Of a stretch of DNA of 64,000 nucleotides, positions 23,501-35,125 are shown piece by piece. How positions within the stretch are numbered: position 1 is the first letter of the stretch; the number at the start of each line of letters is the position of its first letter. Source of the stretch: Nilaparvata lugens (taxonomy: Eukaryota; Arthropoda; Insecta; Hemiptera; Delphacidae). The notes beneath the pieces are model-generated. The model saw only the letters and a list, made by a program, of their open reading frames with translations. It did no database searches and had not been told where the DNA came from. Made by a program: the position numbers and the translations under genes. Location: contig NC_052505.1 of the NCBI RefSeq assembly GCF_014356525.2, positions 53,244,630 to 53,308,629 on the forward strand. The letters are read 5' to 3'.

Positions 23501-24571
23501 TTTTTCAAGTGTCGTCTTTCCACTATTTCAATCTTATATTTCGTCTCCTAACTCTTCTTCATTCATCATTACTCCCTCTATTTTTGTAACATACAATATT
23601 ATTTTTTTTTAAATACAATTAAATTTGTGGAAACATGAATTTATTTCACGCTATTTACAAACAGTTTTGAAATCACTAAACGCACAGTTCAACATACGGT
23701 GTTTACTCATCTTTCAATTCTTCTTTGATGCTTCCGTTGTAATACTTTAAGTTAGCGATAACATATTCAAGAATGATCAAAGAGCTTCCAAGCATCGTCC
23801 CACCGACCAACAGTTTTACCATAAATGGGCACCTTCTGGCAGGTGGTAGAGTAACGTTTGTTCTTTGTTGAGTCTTTTGGATTGCATTCCTATTTTCAGT
23901 GATGTTTTTCTTTTTCTGCTCAATATTATCATTATTCGTATTCTATTGCAGCTTCTTGTTTGACTTTACTATATTTTCTTCTTCAAGATCATATTTTGCT
24001 TTTTGGATTTTTCTTCAACTTTCTCCTCTGTGTAGTATATCGTATTTTCCATCACTTCTTTTTTTCATCTGCAATCACTAAAATAATCGTAGAGGTATTC
24101 TATTTTGTCGGTATCATCTTCTACCTCTTCTCTCGGAAGTTTGGCATATCGTATCTCTTTCATCGTCATGAGCTGGTGACCTCCCTTTCATATCGTTTCA
24201 CAATATTTCTTCCCTCATAATCATTCTCCCCCACACTCCCAGCTCTTTCTCTGAACTTATCTATTTCATTCTGTTTCTGATTCTCTTTTCATCTCATGTC
24301 TCTCATACTTTCTAACATTGGAGTGATGAACTATTGTTATTGTTGTTATTCAATTAATTCATTTTATTCATTTTCGTTCCTCTTTGTTAGTAATTACACT
24401 CATCCACATACTATTGATATTAATAATTTTACCGTTATCCTACATAATGTTTTTCTCATCTGAAAATAATATTTTTATATCTCCAGTTACATATATGAAT
24501 ATCTTCTTCACTGGTCTTTTCCATTGATTTTTTCATGATTTTCTCACTTTGTAAATCTCAATTTTTCCTCA

Positions 24572-24704
24572 ATATTAAATGGAAAAGACTGATAAATTGT
24601 CAAAAAACCATAGATTTATTGATACTTAAAATCTTTTTTTTCTAAGTAGCCTATCAATAAATCTGTGGTTTTTTGACAATTTCTCAGTCTTTTTTATTTA
24701 ATAT
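24572..24704. mobile_element. 133-bp fold-back MITE
   Basis: Arms of about 57 to 60 bp start ATATTAAATGGAAAAGACTG and, in reverse complement on the right, ATATTAAATAAAAAAGACTG, and share AAATTGTCAAAAAACCA and GATTTATTGATA. The loop is short and T-rich. It lies in the dpr intron, 250 bp from the Ig2 exon. No coding capacity. Confidence 0.82.
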
Positions 24705-24950
24705 GAATACTATATATAGTTATATTAATATAACTTTTCAACTACACAAAAAGTGACTCAATTTTTTCATTGAAATAACTTTTATTTTTAAAATGAAATC
24801 CTCCTTTCATCCTTCTGATCTTTTTATGCCTTTCTTTACTGAATTCTTCCTATCTTCCTACTCCAACTTCTTCTTCATCTTCTCATCATCAACCTTCTCC
24901 TCTCACTATTCTTCTTCTTTTCCGGAAAATTGTTATAGGTAATTGCTCAC

Positions 24951-25250
24951 CGTTGATGACATGCAGATTGACGGAAGCAGGCTGCGCGGTGGTGGGGACG
25001 CAGCTGTAGTTGCCAGTGTGTGCGGGCAGAGCGGCGCGAATGTGCAGTCGGCTGATCAGCTGTTGGCCGTCCACCCAGCTGGTGTCGATGGTCAGCTGGC
25101 GGTCAGCTGACGACACAATGGGCGCCACTCCGCGGTACCAGAAGACAGTGCCCAGAGCGTGAGGAGCCTGCGAAATGACGCACTGCAGCGTCACACTGCT
25201 GCCTCTGCGGACGTACACCTCCTGAGCACCCTGGATGTGCGCTTTGGACT
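24951..25250 (-). CDS. dpr: dpr exon: Ig2 domain
   Basis: The exon of exactly 300 nt is phase 1 at both ends, so it is symmetric. It starts after a GTTGCAG acceptor with (E)SKAHIQGAQEVYVRRGSS and carries VTLQC (first Ig2 cysteine, partial residue 161), the core FWYRG tryptophan (175), WVDGQQLISRL and TGNYSCVP (second Ig2 cysteine, 221). It ends at HVIN(G) before a GTGAGC donor at 24950. NYS at 218-220 is a possible glycosylation site. This is one whole C2-type Ig domain. It is the most GC-rich stretch of the surrounding 5 kb, on a background of AT-rich intron. Confidence 0.96.
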
Positions 25251-27075
25251 CTGCAACATGTCAATCAATCAATCAATCAATGAATTTGTTCATTTGCCAG
25301 GAAAAAATTACAAAAAACTTTGCAAGAAAATAAATATATGCTACTGCACCAAATTGAAGCATATAGCTTGCATAAAAATTCAGGAATTGCTGATTTATTT
25401 AATCATTATCAGAAAAAATGTCATTGAACATTATATAATTGGCAATTAATCTCCTTATTTGAAACATCGAAGATAATTATCATGTAGTATGAAATGAAGA
25501 TTCAATTATCCTACTAGAAGTTACTATGGACTATATTATTAAGCTCATACATTTTGCATTGTAGGAAGGAAGGCTCAAGAGTCATGATATTTGGGAAAAT
25601 CTTCAAATCGATTATCCAAATTCCAAGATTAAAACTGAAAAAACTTAACTTCCTGAACTTAATGAAATGCGTCAAGTGTTGTGGTAATCATGTAACCTAA
25701 GCTTCATGAGAGGTTTAGCAAAAATATTTAATTCCAACTTATACTATAAATAAAATAACAGGGACCATGCCTGGTCTGTGAATCAGAAAGTCATTTTTCA
25801 GAAATTACTCGTATATGTTCAAAGAGTGTAAAATGAGGTTGTTTTGAGGAAAAATGATGAAGATGGAGAGAAATTGAGTTAATAGCTGAGAGATAAGAAG
25901 AAAGATAGAAGAAGGAGTAAAAGAAGAAGATGATGGGGAGTGGAAGGGAAAAGAGGAAAAGAGGAAGAGGATTTTGAAGGAAAAAATAAGAAGAAAAAGA
26001 AGGAAGAATAATGAGAAGGAAATGATAAATAATAGAGCATGAAGTAAAAGATGATTAAAGCAAATGTGGGTTACGTTGGCAACTACTTTCAGACTGGTGT
26101 ACTTTTATTATCCGGAACGTTATAACAGCTCGGCAGTGTTTCTGGTTATAGTTTGTTCAGCTATTATTCAAGATAAGATTTTTGCACTTGCCAGGAAGAC
26201 TCACCGAGCTCGAAGCCTTTGCATTGCTCGTCTTCCACTAAATTATCCACAGCAAATTGAATAGCTGCTAAACAGTGCTGGTTCACAAAAATGAAACCGA
26301 TTTCAGAAACCTCTCATCCTTTTATGGCGGTCTCGTGAAACTACTGCAAAATAGCAGAGCGGGTCATTCAGGTTAATCTTTCTTGAAATATATAATATTT
26401 TCATAAATTTGATGAATAGAGAGGTCATTTCGAAAAACTTTACTTTTCGAGATTCTTGATATGAGAGAAAAAAATACATTTCGAACTACAACCAGCTCGA
26501 TTTATTTCGTGCAAGGGCAATTTCTATGATCTTATTATCAAATTTTCATCAATTCCATAGAATCGAAATATTTCTCTCAGAACTTGCTATGGAATTCTCA
26601 TCGATTAGGCAATGATATTAAAATATTTTTCTCAATTTTATTGTGAAATTTGAACTGATTTCGTGGAAATGGTTTCGGAATGTTTTTCACATTTTATTTG
26701 CTCTATATTTTGTTTGCGGGAGAGATCGGCAATGTTAAATTCATGATTCTCTCATATTCCCTCAATGCGGTTGAATTGATCATTAAATTATGAAATTATA
26801 ATCCGATAGCCGCGATCAGATCTCATTTCCATGTCCATGGAAATTGATTTCTGATAAGTTGGAGAGATTATCAAAGAATGTCCTTAAAATACCTGATATT
26901 ATGGAATTTGGCATTGACGTGTTCACTCCATTCCAATGAAAAATGTCGATGATTTCATGGTTGATCGAATTGATCAAATAGAATATTTTTCCCAACAAGC
27001 CCCGAGATGATACGTGTAAGACTTCAAAAATGAATAATGATATTAAAAATGAATAGATTACAAACATATGTGAAA
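25251..27075. other. start of the 24-kb dpr intron; purine-rich tract
   Basis: Next to the exon is a short (CAAT)n run (25260-25284). From about 25840 to 26050 the plus strand is almost pure A/G (GAAGAAGAAAG-type words). No gene was recognised. Confidence 0.5.
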
Positions 27076-27296
27076 ACTAGCCGTCAGGCTCGCTTCGCTC
27101 GCCATATCCGTCTAGCCAGGGGGCTCCGCCCCCTGGACCCCCGACTGGATCGGCCAAGGATGAAATCAGCCGGCTCGCTTCGCTCGCCTGAATTTTTCAT
27201 TTGAGCATTTTTATCATATGTTAGGACAATCAAGTCGGAGGCCAGACTACGTCTGGCTCAACGGATATGGCGAGCGAAGCGAGCCTGACGGCTAGT
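27076..27296. mobile_element. 221-bp GC-rich MITE with perfect 36-bp TIRs
   Basis: The left arm 27076-27111 (ACTAGCCGTCAGGCTCGCTT..) is an exact reverse complement of 27261-27296. The interior holds another internal repeat GGCTCGCTTCGCTCGCC and a GC-rich self-complementary GGGGGCTCCGCCCCC. GC content is far above that of the surrounding intron. No coding sequence. Flanks give no clear target duplication. Confidence 0.85.
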
Positions 27297-27695
27297 AATA
27301 TAATATTCCCAGGATTGAAGTAGCAGTGCCCAATCAATTTTTCTGCGATAAATGCATTTAAATCTTCAACTTGGTGCCAACCTGACAAAGTCAAACTCAA
27401 CTTAATGCCTACCTGACAAAATTATTAATTTAGTTGTCAGTTAACAACTGTTTCGAAGAGGTACTCTATCTAGTCTAGATTATAGTTCTATAGTAACATA
27501 TGATATGGAAATTTCAATTATAATTAAGAGATTGGGAGAAGAAGAATGTACATGCTAAAAGACGAACTTAAAACCCTTAAAAACAACCCTTAGAGTTAAA
27601 ATATTGCCAACAGATTTCTTAGTGCGCCTCTAAAGTGCCAACTGAACATACCTACCAAATTTGAACGTTTTTGGTCCGGTAGATTTTTAGTACTG

Positions 27696-27765
27696 CGAGT
27701 GAGTGAGTGAGTGAGTGAGTAAGTGAGTGAGTCAGTCAGTCAGTCAGTCAGTCAGTGAGTGAGTG
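27696..27765 (+). repeat. (GAGT)n(CAGT)n microsatellite in unit 1
   Basis: About seven GAGT-type units, one variant AAGT, then six CAGT units and back to GAGT. The block is followed by GCCATTTCGCTTTTATAGAT. The equivalent in unit 2 is 31541-31613, with the AAGT variant absent and the GAGT run longer. Confidence 0.9.
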
Positions 27766-28283
27766 CCATTTCGCTTTTATAGATAATTATAAAAACTCCA
27801 TCAAGTATGAATGAACAATTGCTACAATATGAGAAAAAAAAATATAATAATATGTTGTATTGTAGCCACACAGTTTTTATTCTACTGCTATTTATTACTT
27901 TATTACTTTAAACGCACATTTGCATCACCTCCGTCGAAAATAAAAGTTATTAATCAAAGAAATACAATGATTTAAAACCTTGCAATGTTACCGAAAAATT
28001 GTGCTCTAATGGATTTCAGTCGTGTAGCCTTCTGTTACTATTAACAAAGTCAAATGGTAAGGCATACCAAAAGGATTTGCAACTACATAAAACTCCTGCT
28101 TTGCCTCTTATTTCCGGGTTACAGTATTCTGTTTCAACAGAAATAATTCCCCCACAATTGCTTTATTGTATTAATACGCATAGAAGATACTCTATGATCT
28201 TAGATGATCATAGATGATACTCTATGATCTATGATCTTGAATTCTTGTGAATTCAAGTCTCGAGAAAAGTTTCTCCAAATCGT

Positions 28284-29120
28284 TCATTTGTAGTATCCAC
28301 TTTTCAAGTTTTTTTTATCGGTAGGAATGTGTTGTTTCCCGATTTCATTCAAGACTCTGGAAGAATTATATAAATAGTAAGGTGTGCACATTTCTTTATA
28401 TGGTTGAGGTGGAACAAAATAGCTCTCGGATCTCAAGGTCTGTCTCCCCTCCACCCATATAGCTCCCAATTTCCGTATTTTCAATAGAATCTCCGCAGTA
28501 CCTTTGTAGAAATACAAATATCGGAGTGGTAGCATTTTCCAAACTCTAAATGAGTGTCATGAAGAATGTTTTATCGGCGTCATATCAATGACCCTAGTTT
28601 TATGGTTTTTACAACTCAAAGTGGCCTTACCTCAGAGAAGTAGGCACCTTCCCAATCAATCACCCATAATTCAGTCTGCTTTGTACTAAACATTTGAAAA
28701 ATATATTTGAAATCCGGGCATAGATATCCGAGAGAAATTCCTGCAAGTAATGTAAAGCCGATTCTTGGCCCTATATGTATCGAAAATGCTCAGCCCACCT
28801 TAGATTGTAGTCTACCGTTACACCAAGGTATCTTATGGTTTTGGCATGTGGAATAGTTTTACAGTTGCAGTTAATCTGGTTACAGTGGAATTTGTGAATG
28901 GGTATTGAAAGTATAGGTGAATTATTGTGTCTCTCTATATTTCTAAGGTTTGAATGAATAAACTTCGTTCTCTTCATATTCAATTTGAATCTATTTTTTT
29001 GCAAACCAATCTATCAGGTTCGGGATATCCTAATATTTATAGTACATCATACTCTTCAGTTCTGCTATGGATGTTGCAGAATAAGTCAGTGCTGTTTCAT
29101 TGGCATATGTATGTTCAACA
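28284..29120 (-). pseudogene. decayed non-LTR retrotransposon RT C-terminal half (unit 1)
   Basis: Minus-strand sense: YANETALTYSATSIAELKSM (where the catalytic YADD is expected, so Asp-Asp has become Asn-Glu), DIPNLIDWFAKxNRFKLNMKRTKF, KTIRYLGVTVDYNLRWAEHF (28820-28775), and further on MLPLRYLYFYKGTAEILLKI and PYYLYNSSRVLNEIG (28535-28284). This order is that of the palm, thumb and C-terminal region of a LINE reverse transcriptase. Stops and frame changes interrupt it. It is dead and has no 5' half. Confidence 0.75.
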
Positions 29121-30689
29121 TACAATTCTCAACTAGAACTACATGAATTAGGCGTGAGTATCAAATTAAAACGAAGAAAAGCTGTTTTGGTTTTTTCTCA
29201 TTCTTGAAGGAGACTACTTCTCCCTATGTTTGGTAATATTAGCTTATGTCCCTTGTTTTAGAAAACCAGTAAAGATATTTTGATCTGTTTTTCTCCACTG
29301 ATAGGTAGGCTCTTCATCCACAAGTGGAACTAAAATTATCTATTTCTCTCGAAATTTCAGCAAAAAAGTTTTTTTTTCATGATCACTGAAAAAATAAAAA
29401 AAAATCTTTAAATTTTTTTTACAGATATATTTATTTATTTTAGCTCCAATCATATATTTATTCCATTGATATAAACATATGAGAAAAATCAGCTCAATAT
29501 CTCTATTGGTTTCTGAAGAAAAGGAACAGGAAGTTGAAAAAATATGATTCTAAGAAAATCGCGAAAAATCAAAAAAGTTAGTAATTACACAATTTTAGAA
29601 CTGTCCTGGAGCAAAAGATGGCATATTTTCGTCTTCAATTGGTCTTCCAGTCTCCTATTCAACACATGTCTTTGTTGTCTGATCTTTATTGAGTTCTTTT
29701 AGTTCTTCTTGTCCCTCATTGATATGCCTTTTATCCAACATCTTCATCACTCCTATACAATTTATCCCAGCCCTGACACCAATTTTCCAAAATATCATGC
29801 ACTTTCCTATGTGTCCATCATTGAAGTTTGTTACCACCTCATATACATCAACCCCACAAATAATTGCTTGAAATATGATTACAAATCACATTATTTACAG
29901 ACTCATTCACATTTTGCGTTCTACCCTGAACACAGATTAACAATTTCATTATGAATAAATCAGCTGTTGGATTCAGGTTATGCAATGTATGAGTCATAGA
30001 AAAGGGAATAAATGAGGTGATATCCAGAGAAATAGTAATATATATGAAATTTATTCACAGTAGAATCTGAAATTATCTGTAAAAATAACCGCATGTTATG
30101 CATTCTTCCAATAATTATTGAAATATTTCTAGACACCCAATCGATAGAAACCTATGTCATTTTAATGAGGAAGATTTGAACTAGATTTAAAGAAGCCAAA
30201 AAATTTAATTTGATATTTTTTGAAAAGTGGGATATTCCAATGAAATACAAGGCCGGTGTGTGTCAAAAGGTCCCTCCCCATTTATATCTATATTGGAAAC
30301 TCACATTGGAAGGAGGTTGGAAGATTGTTGCTCAGATGAGGAAGCATAATAGTATTGTCTGACATTTAGCCAACTAAATTCAATACCCCAACCAGAAATT
30401 TGATCAACTTATGAAATATGCTATCACATACTTAATATCAGTAGACGATAGAAAAGAAAACATATTTTAGAATAACTTATGCGCTATTCAAACTATTTTT
30501 ATCTGCTCTCCAAATCTTGAACTTGCGGACTGGAGTCGGCAATATTGTTTCTAGCTGATAAATTTTACAACTTTTCCCGATAGAAAGCGCTGTTGCAATG
30601 CAAGCCAGATGACTGTTTCTTAATTTTTTTTATTTCGAATTATGTTGCAAAAGAAAGCAATAACGTAAGTTTTCAAAATTATTTGATTT

Positions 30690-30902
30690 GCAGTTTCTAT
30701 AAAGGAGAAAAAATGTTGTGTACATCACAAAGTGAAAAATGCTTTTTCTCCATCAGGGGAATTGTTGCCCTCGGCTTCGCATCGGACATCAAGCAGTTTC
30801 TATAAATGTAGTTGGAGGAAAAATGTTGTGTACATCACAAAGTGAAAAATGCTTTTTCTCCATCAGGGAAATTGTTGCCCTCGGCTTCGCCTCGGACATC
30901 AA
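30690..30902 (+). repeat. internal direct repeat of about 105 bp, two units (unit 1)
   Basis: GCAGTTTCTATAAA starts at 30690 and again at 30793; each unit contains TGTTGTGTACATCACAAAG and TTGCCCTCGGCTTCGC. Being present in both large units (34539-34758 in unit 2), this small duplication is older than the 3.85-kb one. Confidence 0.9.
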
Positions 30903-31540
30903 GCTTTCCCCTAAGAGAGAAAAAGCTGTATTTCTCAATCTAGAATAATTCAAATTACTATTGTATTTTCCTTTTTTTATATTCCCTGTGAAAAAAGATA
31001 AATATTTGCATGTGATACTTGCATATTTCCCAAACACCATCGACGAGTGCATGGATACATTCCTTGGCTTGTTGCTCGCGAACCAGTATCGCGCGATCTG
31101 CGATCACCCTGCGTACTGCACGCGTTCTGTTTGTGTGCGGCGCAGCAACAATTAGTATTTAGGTTCATCTGTAAACCTCATCGGGTTGTATGTTCTATAT
31201 TTTCATCTGTTTGTTTTGTAATTGAAACAAAACTTTTAAAAGGTGTTATATATATATATTCAAAATTATGAATTTAGTTGTCAGTTAACAACTGTTTCGA
31301 AGAGGTACTCTATCTAGTCTAGATTATAGTTCTATAGTAACATATGATATGGAAATTTCAATTATAATTAAGAGATTGGGAGAAGAAGAATGTACATGCT
31401 AAAAGACGAACTTAAAACCCTTAAAAACAACCCTTAGAGTTAAAATATTGCCAACAGATTTCTTAGTGCGCCTCTAAAGTGCCAACTGAACATACCTACC
31501 AAATTTGAACGTTTTTGGTCCGGTAGATTTTTAGTACTGC

Positions 31541-31613
31541 GAGTGAGTGAGTGAGTGAGTGAGTGAGTGAGTGAGTGAGTCAGTCAGTCAGTCAGTCAGT
31601 CAGTGAGTGAGTG
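31541..31613 (+). repeat. (GAGT)n(CAGT)n microsatellite in unit 2
   Basis: Counterpart of 27696-27765, with a slightly longer GAGT part. Confidence 0.9.
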
Positions 31614-32130
31614 CCATTTCGCTTTTATAGATAATTATAAAAACTCCATCAAGTATGAATGAACAATTGCTACAATATGAGAAAAAAAATATAATAATAT
31701 GTTGTATTGTAGCCACACAGTTTTTATTCTACTGCTATTTATTACTTTATTACTTTAAACGCACATTTGCATCACCTCCGTCGAAAATAAAAGTTATTAA
31801 TCAAAGAAATACAATGATTTAAAACCTTGCAATGTTACCGAAAAATTGTGCTCTAATGGATTTCAGTCGTGTAGCCTTCTGTTACTATTAACAAAGTCAA
31901 ATGGTAAGGCATACCAAAAGGATTTGCAACTACATAAAACTCCTGCTTTGCCTCTTATTTCCGGGTTACAGTATTCTGTTTCAACAGAAATAATTCCCCC
32001 ACAATTGCTTTATTGTATTAATACGCATAGAAGATACTCTATGATCTTAGATGATCATAGATGATACTCTATGATCTATGATCTTGAATTCTTGTGAATT
32101 CAAGTCTCGAGAAAAGTTTCTCCAAATCGT

Positions 32131-32970
32131 TCATTTGTAGTATCCACTTTTCAAGTTTTTTTTATCGGTAGGAATGTGTTGTTTCCCGATTTCATTCAAG
32201 ACTCTGGAAGAATTATATAAATAGTAAGGTGTGCATATTTCTTTATATGGTTGAGGTGGAACAAAATAGCTCTCGGATCTCAAGGTCTGTCTCCCCTCCA
32301 CCCATATAGCTCCCAATTTCCGTATTTTCAATAGAATCTCCGCAGTACCTTTGTAGAAATACAAATATCGGAGTGGTAGCATTTTCCAAACTCTAAATGA
32401 GTGTCATGAAGAATGTTTTATCGGCGTCATATCAATGACCCTAGTTTTATGGTTTTTACAACTCAAAGTGGCCTTACCTCAGAGAAGTAGGCACCTTCCC
32501 AATCAATCAACCCATAATTCAGTCTGCTTTGTACTAAACATTTGAAAAATATATTTGAAATCCGGGCATAGATATCCGAGAGAAATTCCTGCAAGTAATG
32601 TAAAGCCGATTCTTGGCCCTATATGTATCGAAAAATGCTCAGCCCACCTTAGATTGTAGTCTACCGTTACACCAAGGTATCTTATGGTTTTGGCATGTGG
32701 AATAGTTTTACAGTTGCAGTTAATCTGGTTACAGTGGAATTTGTGAATGGGTATTGAAAGTATAGGTGAATTATTGTGTCTCTCTATATTTCTAAGGTTT
32801 GAATGAATAAACTTCGTTCTCTTCATATTCAATTTGAATCTATTTTTTTGCAAACCAATCTATCAGGTTCGGGATATCCTAATATTTATAGTACATCATA
32901 CTCTTCAGTTCTGCTATGGATGTTGCAGAATAAGTCAGTGCTGTTTCATTGGCATATGTATGTTCAACAT
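32131..32970 (-). pseudogene. decayed non-LTR retrotransposon RT C-terminal half (unit 2)
   Basis: Duplicate of the remnant in unit 1. Here one more A after the WAEHF region keeps 116 codons open (32853-32503), joining YLGVTVDYNLRWAEHF to IGFTLLAGISLGYLCPDFKY, which in unit 1 is broken. This shows which single-base change separates the copies. Confidence 0.75.
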
Positions 32971-34538
32971 ACAATTCTCAACTAGAACTACATGAATTAG
33001 GCGTGAGTATCAAATTAAAACGAAGAAAAGCTGTTTTGGTTTTTTCTCATTCTTGAAGGAGACTACTTCTCCCTATGTTTGGTAATATTAGCTTATGTCC
33101 CTTGTTTTAGAAAACCAGTAAAGATATTTTGATCTGTTTTTCTCCACTGATAGGTAGGCTCTTCATCCACAAGTGGAACTAAAATTATCTATTTCTCTCG
33201 AAATTTCAGCAAAAAAGTTTTTTTTTCATGATCACTGAAAAAATAAAAAAAAATCTTTAATTTTTTTTACAGATATATTTATTTATTTTAGCTCCAATCA
33301 TATATTTATTCCATTGATATAAACATATGAGAAAAATCAGCTCAATATCTCTATTGGTTTCTGAAGAAAAGGAACAGGAAGTTGAAAAAATATGATTCTA
33401 AGAAAATCGCGAAAAATCAAAAAAGTTAGTAATTACACAATTTTAGAACTGTCCTGGAGCAAAAGATGGCATATTTTCGTCTTCAATTGGTCTTCCAGTC
33501 TCCTATTCAACACATGTCTTTGTTGTCTGATCTTTATTGAGTTCTTTTAGTTCTTCTTGTCCCTCATTGATATGCCTTTTATCCAACATCTTCATCACTC
33601 CTATACAATTTATCCCAGCCCTGACACCAATTTTCCAAAATATCATGCACTTTCCTATGTGTCCATCATTGAAGTTTGTTACCACCTCATATACATCAAC
33701 CCCACAAATAATTGCTTGAAATATGATTACAAATCACATTATTTACAGACTCATTCACATTTTGCGTTCTACCCTGAACACAGATTAACAATTTCATTAT
33801 GAATAAATCAGCTGTTGGATTCAGGTTATGCAATGTATGAGTCATAGAAAAGGGAATAAATGAGGTGATATCCAGAGAAATAGTAATATATATGAAATTT
33901 ATTCACAGTAGAATCTGAAATTATCTGTAAAAATAACCGCATGTTATGCATTCTTCCAAAGAATTATTGAAATATTTCTAGACACCCAATCGATAGAAAC
34001 CTATGTCATTTTAATGAGGAAGATTTGAACTAGATTTAAAGAAGCCAAAAAATTTAATTTGATATTTTTTGAAAAGTGGGATATTCCAATGAAATACAAG
34101 GCCGGTGTGTGTCAAAAGGTCCCTCCCCATTTATATCTATATTGGAAACTCACATTGGAAGGAGGTTGGAAGATTGTTGCTCAGATGAGGAAGCATAATA
34201 GTATTGTCTGACATTTAGCCAACTAAATTCAATACCCCAACCAGAAATTTGATCAACTTATGAAATATGCTATCACATACTTAATATCAGTAGACGATAA
34301 AAAAGAAAACATATTTTAGAATAACTTATGCGCTATTCAAACTATTTTTATCTGCTATCCAAATCTTGAACTTGCGGACTGGAGTCGGCAATATTGTTTC
34401 TAGCTGATAAATTTTACAACTTTTTCCGATAGAAAGCGCTGTTGCAATGCAAGCCAGATGACTGTTTCTTAATTTTTTTTATTTCAAGTTATGTTGCAAA
34501 AGAAAGCAATAACGTAAGTTTTCAAAATTATTTGATTT

Positions 34539-34758
34539 GCAGTTTCTATAAATGTAGTTGGAGAAAAAATGTTGTGTACATCACAAAGTGAAAAATGCTT
34601 TTTCTCCATCAGGGGAATTGTTGCCCTCGGCTTCGCATCGGACATCAAGCAGTTTCTATAAATGTAGTTGAAGGAAAAATGTTGTGTACATCACAAAGTG
34701 AAAAATGCTTTTTCTCCATCAGGGAAATTGTTGCCCTCGGCTTCGCCTCGGACATCAA
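34539..34758 (+). repeat. internal direct repeat of about 110 bp, two units (unit 2)
   Basis: Units start at 34539 and 34649. The first unit retains an ATGTAGTTGG segment that unit 1 has lost, which suggests unit 2 is the less altered copy here. Confidence 0.9.
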
Positions 34759-35125
34759 GCTTTCCCCTAAGAGAGAAAAAGCTGTATTTCTCAATCTAGA
34801 ATAATTCAAATTACTATTGTATTTTCCTTTTTTTATATTCCCTGTGAAAAAAGATAAATATTTGCATGTGATACTTGCATATTTCCCAAACACCATCGAC
34901 GAGTGCATGGATACATTCCTTGGCTTGTTGCTCGCGAACCAGTATCGCGCGATCTGCGATCACCCTGCGTACTGCACGCGTTCTGTTTGTGTGCGGCGCA
35001 GCAACAATTAGTATTTAGGTTCATCTGTAAACCTCATCGGGTTGTATGTTCTATATTTTCATCTGTTTGTTTTGTAATTGAAACAAAACTTTTAAAAGGT
35101 GTTATATATATATATTCAAAATTAT

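Larger units (their letters stand above)
27417..31260. repeat. tandem duplication unit 1 (3844 bp)
   Basis: This unit is repeated nearly base for base at 31261-35116/35125. Both contain, in order, the (GAGT)n(CAGT)n microsatellite, a minus-strand LINE remnant, AT-rich sequence, a duplicated 103-110-bp module and a GC-richer block near the end. Differences are single substitutions, single-base indels and microsatellite length. The junction and both outer edges share the 9 bases CAAAATTAT (27417-27425, 31261-31269, 35117-35125). Confidence 0.95.
31261..35125. repeat. tandem duplication unit 2 (about 3856 bp)
   Basis: Second copy of the direct tandem duplication, offset 3844 bp at its start. 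It is 12 bp longer, mainly because the first copy of the internal 108-bp module is 110 bp here against 103 bp in unit 1, plus microsatellite and single-base differences. Open frames in it are copies of those in unit 1. An assembly artefact (false duplication of two haplotypes) cannot be excluded from sequence alone. Confidence 0.95.

Noticed and set aside
27696..27765. Possible CRISPR-like or telomeric repeat
   Set aside because: Pure tetranucleotide microsatellite without spacers.
29655..29837. 60-codon minus-strand frame with IGKCMIFWKIGVRAGINCIG
   Set aside because: It faintly resembles a transposon-type protein segment, but I could not name a family and there is no continuation on either side; it is only duplicated because the whole 3.85-kb unit is.
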